Below, piece after piece: positions 52,828 to 59,127 of a stretch of 64,000 bases of DNA. Location: contig NZ_BAGF01000079.1 of assembly GCF_000308755.1 (NCBI RefSeq), positions 182,224 through 246,223 on the forward strand. The letters run 5' to 3'. Under the pieces are notes generated by a model. That model saw only the letters and a program-made list of their open reading frames with translations, was not told where the DNA came from and did no database searches. The stretch is from Nocardia pneumoniae NBRC 100136 (lineage in GTDB: Bacteria > Actinomycetota > Actinomycetes > Mycobacteriales > Mycobacteriaceae). The position numbers and the translations under genes were made by a program. Each line of letters opens with the position of its first letter. The stretch's first letter is position 1.

Positions 52828-54324
52828 ATGACTTCGGAACAGACCGCGGAACGCCGCAGCAGGCTGGTGTGTGATCCCGCCGAGCTGCGCAATCTCTTCC
52901 TCTTCGAGAAGCTGACCGACGAGCAGCTGGACTGGCTGTGCGCCGACGGCCGGATCGAGACCATCGAACCCGGGCTGGTCTTCCGCGAAGGCGCACCGGC
53001 GACCTGCTTCTACGTGTTGATGGACGGCGAGGTGGTGCTCACCAAGCAGTCCGGCGGCGCGGAGATCGAGCTGGTCCGCACCGAGCATCACGGCGCCTAC
53101 GCGGGCGCCTGGATGTCCTACCTCGGTGACAAGGTCGACCAGACCTACAACGGCTCGATGTACGTGACCAGGCCGTCCCGGTTCTACGTGCTCGACGCGG
53201 ACGTTTTCGCCCGGATGATGCACGAGTGGTTCCCGATGGCGGTGCACCTGCTGGAGGGCGTGTTCTTCGGCAGCCGCAACACCAACGCGCGCATCGGCGA
53301 ACGGGAGCGTCTGCTCGCGCTCGGATCGCTGTCCGCGGGCCTCACCCACGAGCTGAACAACCCGGCCGCCGCCGCGGTGCGCGCCACCGCAGGCCTGCGC
53401 GAGCGGGTCGCGGGCATGCGGCACAAGCTCGCGATGATGGCCGACGGCAAGTTCGATCCGGAGTCGCTCGGCGCCCTGGTCCGGCTGCAAGAAGAGGCGG
53501 CCGCCCAAGTCGCGAAGGCCCCCGAGCTCACGCCGATGGAGGCCGCCGACCGCGAGGACGCGCTCGGTGAATGGCTGGAGGACCACGGGATCAGCGACGG
53601 CTGGAACTTGGCGCCGAATTTCGTCCAGGCCGGTTTCGACGTGGACTGGCTGGAGCGGGTGGCGGCCACCTTGGAAGGCGCGCCGGAGAAGGTGTTCCAG
53701 GGCGCCATCCGCTGGCTGAACTACACCATCGAGACCGAGCTGATGATGAACGAGATCGCCGACTCGACGACGCGCATCTCCGCGCTGGTCGACGCGGCCA
53801 AGCAGTACTCGCAGATGGATCGGGCGCCGTTCCAGGTGGTCGACATCCACGAACTGCTGGACAGCACGCTGGTGATGCTCAGCCGCAAGATCGGCGACGG
53901 GGTGCGCGTGGTGAAGGAGTACGACCGGACCCTCCCGTCGGTGCCCTGCTACGCCGCCGAACTCAATCAGGTGTGGACCAACCTGATCGACAACGCGGTG
54001 TACGCGATGGACGGCAACGGCACGTTGACCATCCGCACCAGGCGGGAGAACGAATGCGCGGTCGTGGAGGTCGGCGACACGGGTCCCGGCATCCCGCCGG
54101 AGGCCCGCAACCGGATCTTCGAACCGTTCTTCACCACCAAGCCGATGGGCGAAGGCACCGGACTCGGGCTGGACATCTCGTTCCGGATCGTGGTGAACAA
54201 GCACAACGGTGACATCCAGGTGGATTCCGAGCCGGGCGACACCAGGTTCACCGTTTGGCTACCGCTGCACCGTCCCGAACAGAATCAGATCGATACCGAA
54301 CCGAACGCGGAAGGGCAGTCATGA
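52828..54324 (+). CDS. soluble histidine kinase with an N-terminal cNMP-binding domain
   Basis: The product is 498 residues with no membrane segment. Residues about 20-140 are a cyclic-nucleotide-binding (CRP-like) fold: LFEKLTDEQLDWLCADGRIE, VFREGAPATCFYVLMDGEVVL. The phosphoacceptor helix is LGSLSAGLTHELNNPAAAAV with His174. A 150-residue helical insert follows. The ATPase domain has N-box NQVWTNLIDNAVYAM, G1 VGDTGPGIP and G2 GEGTGLGLDI. The arginine-rich cNMP phosphate pocket is not obvious, so the ligand is uncertain. It probably phosphorylates Asp67 of the flavoprotein upstream. Its stop overlaps the next start. Confidence 0.92.
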   Translation: MTSEQTAERRSRLVCDPAELRNLFLFEKLTDEQLDWLCADGRIETIEPGLVFREGAPATCFYVLMDGEVVLTKQSGGAEIELVRTEHHGAYAGAWMSYLGDKVDQTYNGSMYVTRPSRFYVLDADVFARMMHEWFPMAVHLLEGVFFGSRNTNARIGERERLLALGSLSAGLTHELNNPAAAAVRATAGLRERVAGMRHKLAMMADGKFDPESLGALVRLQEEAAAQVAKAPELTPMEAADREDALGEWLEDHGISDGWNLAPNFVQAGFDVDWLERVAATLEGAPEKVFQGAIRWLNYTIETELMMNEIADSTTRISALVDAAKQYSQMDRAPFQVVDIHELLDSTLVMLSRKIGDGVRVVKEYDRTLPSVPCYAAELNQVWTNLIDNAVYAMDGNGTLTIRTRRENECAVVEVGDTGPGIPPEARNRIFEPFFTTKPMGEGTGLGLDISFRIVVNKHNGDIQVDSEPGDTRFTVWLPLHRPEQNQIDTEPNAEGQS

Positions 54325-54674
54325 CCGAACAGGTCGAAGGCATAGATCCCGCGGTACCGCCCAGCGGTCCCGGTTGCGTGGAATGCGAGCGGAACTCGGG
54401 TTGGTGGGTCCACCTGCGCCGCTGTGCCCAGTGCGGGCACATCGGCTGCTGCGACACCTCACCCGCGCAGCACGCCACCCAGCACGCGAAGAACACCGGC
54501 CACCCGTTCATCCAGAGCTTCGAGCCGGGCGAGGACTGGTACTACAACTTCGAGACCGGGGAAATGTACAGCGGCGGGCCGGAATTGGCTCCCCCGCGCA
54601 GCCATCCGGCGGATCAGGGCGTGCCGGGCCCGCGCGAGCGGGTTCCGGCGGACTGGCGGGCACACATCCACTGA
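54321..54674 (+). CDS. UBP-type zinc-finger protein
   Basis: This is a 117-residue zinc-finger protein of the ZnF-UBP class known from eukaryotic deubiquitinases. Likely zinc ligands are Cys19/Cys22 (CVEC), Cys35/Cys38 (CAQCGHIGCC), Cys43 and the histidines 51, 55 and 61 (SPAQHATQHAKNTGHPF). A C-terminal EDWYYNFETGEMY stretch follows. The ATG at 54321 overlaps the kinase stop (ATGA), so it is translationally coupled and part of the same system. Actinobacteria with Pup have no ubiquitin, so the ligand, perhaps a free C-terminus, is unknown. Confidence 0.92.
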   Translation: MTEQVEGIDPAVPPSGPGCVECERNSGWWVHLRRCAQCGHIGCCDTSPAQHATQHAKNTGHPFIQSFEPGEDWYYNFETGEMYSGGPELAPPRSHPADQGVPGPRERVPADWRAHIH

Positions 54675-54747
54675 CCCGCCCGAACCGGTACGCTGCACCG
54701 AACGTGCCGGAGGCTCCGGCGCGGCGATTTACCCGGGAAAGCACGGT

Positions 54748-55179
54748 ATGAAGCGAACTTCCGCCATCGTCCTGGCCGTTGGGACGGTGGGTTTCTTGCT
54801 GGCAGGCTGCGGCGGAGCGGACGAGTCCACCGCCGCGAACGGACTCCGCACGGGCGCTTCGAGCACGAGCACGCCCGCACGCACCTCGACCGCTCCCATC
54901 GCGGCGCCGAACGCCGACACGGGCACGGACGCGCCGGTCACCACGATGAAGGAGGGCAACTCCTCGCTCGGGCCCGCGTCCAGCACCACCTGCGGTGAGT
55001 TCAAGAAGCTGGACAGCGACGGCGAGAAAGCGCTGATCGAGCAGATTCTGGCGGAGAACCCGGGCGGCCCGTTCGAGGGCAGCCCGAACGTCGCGCTCGG
55101 CACCGCCAAGCTGGTCTGCCTGTCGCCGAGCGTGGCGGGCACCTCGGTCGCGGTCGCAGCCGGGATCGTCAAGAACTAG
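54748..55179 (+). CDS. secreted lipoprotein of unknown function
   Basis: This is a 143-residue lipoprotein. The signal peptide ends in the lipobox LLAGC (Cys21). A Ser/Thr/Ala-rich linker of about 50 residues leads to a small domain with TTCGEFKKLDSDGEKALIEQ and SPNVALGTAKLVCL. The two cysteines there probably form a disulfide, reminiscent of HdeA-like helical folds. It lies 73 bases after the zinc-finger gene in the same direction, but export makes a shared role unlikely. Confidence 0.75.
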   Translation: MKRTSAIVLAVGTVGFLLAGCGGADESTAANGLRTGASSTSTPARTSTAPIAAPNADTGTDAPVTTMKEGNSSLGPASSTTCGEFKKLDSDGEKALIEQILAENPGGPFEGSPNVALGTAKLVCLSPSVAGTSVAVAAGIVKN

Positions 55180-55291
55180 CAATACGCGGTTACAACACTA
55201 ACGATTCGGCATCGCCGCTTCGGGGCATGCGTGCTTTATGCCGAAGCACGACATAGTGACCGAACGCAGGGGTGCGCGGCAGAATGGCACA

Positions 55292-57589
55292 GTGGCAGAA
55301 CTGGCACTGACCGCCCGGCTGAATCCCTCCGCCGCCGATGCCCGGCGCGGGGTGGTCCGGTTGCATCCGGAGGCGCTGACCGCGCTCGGTCTGCGGGAAT
55401 GGGACGGGATCATGCTGGTGGGGACCCGGCGTACGGCAGCGGTCGTCGGTGTCGCGCGCCCGGGCACGCCCGCCGGAGTCGCCCTGCTCGACGACGTCAC
55501 GCTCTCCAACGCCGGCCTGCGCGAGGACGCGACGGTGGTGGTCTGCCCGGCGACGGTGTACGGCGCGAAACAGATCTCGGTGAGCGGCTCGGTCCACGCC
55601 ACCCGCACGATTCCGGCCGCGACCCTGCGGCAGGCGCTGCTCGGCAAGGTCGTCACGGTGGGCGACGCGGTCTCGCTGCTGCCGCGCGACCTCGGCCCCG
55701 ACATCAGCTCAACGGCCGCCACCCAGGCGCTGTCGCGCACGTTCGGCATCGCGTGGACCACCGAGTTGCTCACCGTCACCGCCACCGATCCGCGCGGCCC
55801 GGTGAGCGTGCAGCCGAACACCGCGGTGGTCTGGGGTGCGGGAGCCGTCGCCGCGCGCGACGCCGCCGATCTGGCCTCGGCCGGAACGCCCATACCGGTC
55901 GGTGAGGCCTCTCGAGGCGCCACCGAGGCCGCCGCGTTCGGCACGGCGGCGGGCACGAACGGCGTTTCGGCGGGACGGACCGTCGCGACCAGGGATCTCG
56001 CACCGCGCATCTCGATCGAGGAGCTGCCCGGCATGCGCGGCCAAGCCGCGAAACTGGGCGAATGGCTCAGCCTCGCGCTGGACGAGCCCGAACTGCTGCG
56101 CACGCTCGGCGCGAAACCGCACCTCGGCGTGCTGATCACCGGACCGGCGGGCGTGGGCAAAGCGACGCTGGCCCGCGCGGTCACGGCGCGGCGGCGCGTC
56201 GTGGAACTGGACGGCCCCACCATCGGCGCGGCCGAGAGCGGTGCGCGGCTGCGCGAGGTCGCGCAGGCGGTGGCCGACATCTGCTCCGGCCAAGGCGGCA
56301 TCCTGCTGATCACCGATATCGACGCTCTGCTGCCCGCGGACCCCGAACCGGTCGCGACGCTCATTCTCGACCAGTTGCGCGCGGCCGTTGCGGAACCGGG
56401 CGTCGCACTCCTGGCGACCACCGCCCACCCGGTCGGGATCGATCAGCGGCTGCGGGCCCCTGACCTGTGCGACCGCGAACTCGCCCTGCCCCTGCCCACC
56501 GCCGCCGTGCGCAAGGCGCTGCTGGAGCAGCTGCTGCGCCGAGTGCCGACCGAGGACCTGAGACTCGACGAGATCGCCGCGCGCACGCCCGGGTTCGTGG
56601 TGTCGGATCTGGCCGCGCTGTGCCGCGAGGCGGCGCTGCGTGCGGCGTCGCGGGCCAGGGAGCAGGGTGAGCCGCAGCTGACCCAGTCGGACCTGCTCGG
56701 CGCGCTGGAGGTGATCCGGCCGCTGTCCCGGTCCGGCATGGAGGAGCTCGCGATCGGCAGCCTGAGTCTCGACGATGTGGGCGACATGGCGGAGACCAAG
56801 CAGGCGTTGACCGAGGCCGTGCTGTGGCCCCTGCGGCATCCGGACTCCTTCGCCCGGCTCGGCATCGACCCGCCGCGCGGCGTGCTGCTCTACGGCCCGC
56901 CCGGCTGCGGGAAGACCTTCCTGGTGCGCGCGCTGGCCGGTACCGGGCAGCTCAGTGTGCACGCGGTCAAGGGCGCCGAATTGCTGGACCGGTGGGTCGG
57001 CTCGTCCGAGCGGGCGGTGCGCGAACTCTTCCAGCGCGCGCGTGATTCCGCGCCGTCGCTGATCTTCCTCGACGAGGTCGACGCGCTTGCCGCCCGCCGG
57101 GGGCAGAGTGCCGACGCGGGCGTCGGCGACCGGGTGGTCGCCGCACTGCTCACCGAACTCGACGGCGTGGAGCCCTTGCGCGACGTGGTGGTGCTCGGCG
57201 CGACCAACCGGCCGGAGCTGATCGACCCGGCGCTGCTGCGGCCGGGCAGGCTGGAACGGCTGGTCTTCGTGCCGCCGCCGGACGCGGCGGCACGGCGGGA
57301 GATCCTGCGCACCGCGGGCCGGGCGGTGCCCTTGGCCGCCGACGTCGACCTCGACGCACTCGCGCACGAATTGGAGGGATATTCCGCCGCCGACTGCGCC
57401 GCGCTCCTGCGGGAGGCCGCGCTCACGGCGATGCGCCGGGATGTGGACGCCGCCGACGTGACGGCGGCCGACGTCGCGGCCGCCACCACGGTGGTGCGCC
57501 CCTCACTCGACCCGGTGCAAATCGATGCGCTGCGCCGCTACGGGCGCGACCGTGGTCAAGCGACGGCCGCAGAGAGCCGCTACCTCTGA
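55292..57589 (+). CDS. Cdc48/VAT-like double AAA ATPase (Rv0435c-like)
   Basis: The product is about 765 residues. The N-terminal part is a VAT/Cdc48-N double-psi barrel (ALTARLNPSAADARRGVVRLHPEA). The first AAA domain has Walker A GPAGVGKA, lacking the usual Thr/Ser, and Walker B ILLITDIDALL, lacking the Glu, so it is probably inactive in hydrolysis. The second is intact: GPPGCGKTF, LIFLDEVDALA, sensor GATNRPELIDPALLRPGRLERL. It is likely a hexameric unfoldase. The GTG at 55292 fits the family; an ATG at 55238 would add 18 residues. It lies well away from pssA/psd, its neighbours in mycobacteria. Confidence 0.9.
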   Translation: MAELALTARLNPSAADARRGVVRLHPEALTALGLREWDGIMLVGTRRTAAVVGVARPGTPAGVALLDDVTLSNAGLREDATVVVCPATVYGAKQISVSGSVHATRTIPAATLRQALLGKVVTVGDAVSLLPRDLGPDISSTAATQALSRTFGIAWTTELLTVTATDPRGPVSVQPNTAVVWGAGAVAARDAADLASAGTPIPVGEASRGATEAAAFGTAAGTNGVSAGRTVATRDLAPRISIEELPGMRGQAAKLGEWLSLALDEPELLRTLGAKPHLGVLITGPAGVGKATLARAVTARRRVVELDGPTIGAAESGARLREVAQAVADICSGQGGILLITDIDALLPADPEPVATLILDQLRAAVAEPGVALLATTAHPVGIDQRLRAPDLCDRELALPLPTAAVRKALLEQLLRRVPTEDLRLDEIAARTPGFVVSDLAALCREAALRAASRAREQGEPQLTQSDLLGALEVIRPLSRSGMEELAIGSLSLDDVGDMAETKQALTEAVLWPLRHPDSFARLGIDPPRGVLLYGPPGCGKTFLVRALAGTGQLSVHAVKGAELLDRWVGSSERAVRELFQRARDSAPSLIFLDEVDALAARRGQSADAGVGDRVVAALLTELDGVEPLRDVVVLGATNRPELIDPALLRPGRLERLVFVPPPDAAARREILRTAGRAVPLAADVDLDALAHELEGYSAADCAALLREAALTAMRRDVDAADVTAADVAAATTVVRPSLDPVQIDALRRYGRDRGQATAAESRYL

Positions 57590-57715
57590 CCGAGCCAAGC
57601 TACAGCACTCAATCGGTAAACCAGGTTTTCTAGGATATTTCGCACTCAAGACACTTCCGGGCGAATCGTCAGCAATTACAAGATCGCGGGAGCACCGCGG
57701 GTATGTTCGACAACC

Positions 57716-59017
57716 GTGCGCAGGATCGGCGAGGTGGTCGACACGGCGACGGCGTTCACGGGCGCCGTGGTCGCGGGCGTCACACTGTTCCTGCCGGTCA
57801 GCGTCAGCACGCAGCAGCAGACGACGCCGTATCGGATCTCCGGTCTGCTCAACAGCGTGCCGCGCAGCGCGGCCCTCGCGGTGATCGTCGCCGTCACGGT
57901 GGCCGTGTTGGTCAGCACGACCGCCCGGCCGCTCACCGGGTGGGCGACGGCGACGGCAGGCGCGCTGGGGCAGCTGATCAACCACTTCGCCGGGGGCCAG
58001 GTGTCGACGGCCGAGATGCTGACCACGCAGAACTACATCGACTCGGTCTTCGGCGCCGTGCTGCTGGGCGGGCTCGGCGCCGTGGTGCTGCGAAGACCGC
58101 TACCCGGCGCGGCCTTCGCGGTGGGCGCCGTCGGGTTCTTCGCCTTCGGCGACCTCGCGGAATTGCTGGATATCGACGCGGACCCGTACGCCGTGCTGGA
58201 GACCCCGCCGCGCTGGATGATCGGCGCGGCGCTGGCCTTGCTGGTGATCAGCACCCTGCGCAACTGGTCGCACACCGAGGAGCAGAAGACCCCGCGCATG
58301 GCGATCGCGCTGCCGGTGACACCGATCCTCGCCGCCATGGTGCTCGCGCTGGTGGTCCTGGCGGGCACCGAATGGCTTGGCCGTCAGTACAGCAAGTTGC
58401 CCGCCGAGAGCCATGGGGTGGAGATCGGGATCGTGGTGGCCGCGACGATCGTCAGCGCGACGGCCGCCGCCATGCTGCTGCCCGGCCGGGACGGCACCGG
58501 CGTGTACCTGGCCGTGAGCCTGACCGCGGCGGTCGACGCGGTGGGTTACGCGGTCCGGCCCGGCTGGAGCGCGGTGCTGCTGATCCCGCTGGCGGCGGCC
58601 GGTGTCCTGCTCGGCATCCGGCTGACCTCGGCCGCCATCGCCATGCTGCTGGTCGCGGGCATCGCGATCTTCGCGATGCTCACCTCGACGACCGCGAGCC
58701 CGGTCGGCTTCGCCGTGATCAGCGCCGTCATGGCGGTGACCGCGGGCTATTGCTGCGGCGCGGCACGTCCGCAGTACGCGCCCAGCGGCGTTCTCGCGCT
58801 GTCGGCGCTGTATCTGCCTTCGGCGGTCTCGGTGATGCCCGACAAGCTCGACGACTGGCACACCGACGTGCCGATGCACGATCCGACGCCGGGCCGCACC
58901 GCACTGGCCATCGTCATCGGCAGTGCGCTGGGACTGGTCCTGCTCCGGAAATTCCGGCCCCGCAGTCGGCCGTGCCCGAAGGGCCGACCCGAGAGCGAAT
59001 CATTAGCGGACATATAG
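57716..59017 (+). CDS. polytopic membrane protein of unknown function
   Basis: This is a 433-residue protein with about 11-12 hydrophobic helices, including TAFTGAVVAGVTLFLPVSV, FGAVLLGGLGAVVL, IAIFAMLTSTTASPVGFAVI and a last helix before a basic tail. A polar loop DDWHTDVPMHDPTPGRT precedes the final helix. I do not recognise a transporter signature. It lies between the AAA ATPase and the mrp operon, with gaps of 126 and 110 bases, so operon membership is unclear. The first gap is unusually AT-rich and may hold its promoter. Confidence 0.7.
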   Translation: MRRIGEVVDTATAFTGAVVAGVTLFLPVSVSTQQQTTPYRISGLLNSVPRSAALAVIVAVTVAVLVSTTARPLTGWATATAGALGQLINHFAGGQVSTAEMLTTQNYIDSVFGAVLLGGLGAVVLRRPLPGAAFAVGAVGFFAFGDLAELLDIDADPYAVLETPPRWMIGAALALLVISTLRNWSHTEEQKTPRMAIALPVTPILAAMVLALVVLAGTEWLGRQYSKLPAESHGVEIGIVVAATIVSATAAAMLLPGRDGTGVYLAVSLTAAVDAVGYAVRPGWSAVLLIPLAAAGVLLGIRLTSAAIAMLLVAGIAIFAMLTSTTASPVGFAVISAVMAVTAGYCCGAARPQYAPSGVLALSALYLPSAVSVMPDKLDDWHTDVPMHDPTPGRTALAIVIGSALGLVLLRKFRPRSRPCPKGRPESESLADI

Positions 59018-59127
59018 CCTCGGCCCGAAGGTATAGCCGACGCCATATTCGCCCACGCCGCGATAAACCCAGGATTTACGTAGGATTGTCCCGGACACCC
59101 CGCCGCCCCTACTCGACGGAGTGAAGT

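Noticed and set aside
54748..55179. Lipoprotein as a fourth member of the receiver-kinase-zinc-finger cassette
   Set aside because: It is exported, whereas the three cassette proteins are cytosolic, and the 73-base gap breaks the overlapping gene pattern. Membership cannot be supported.
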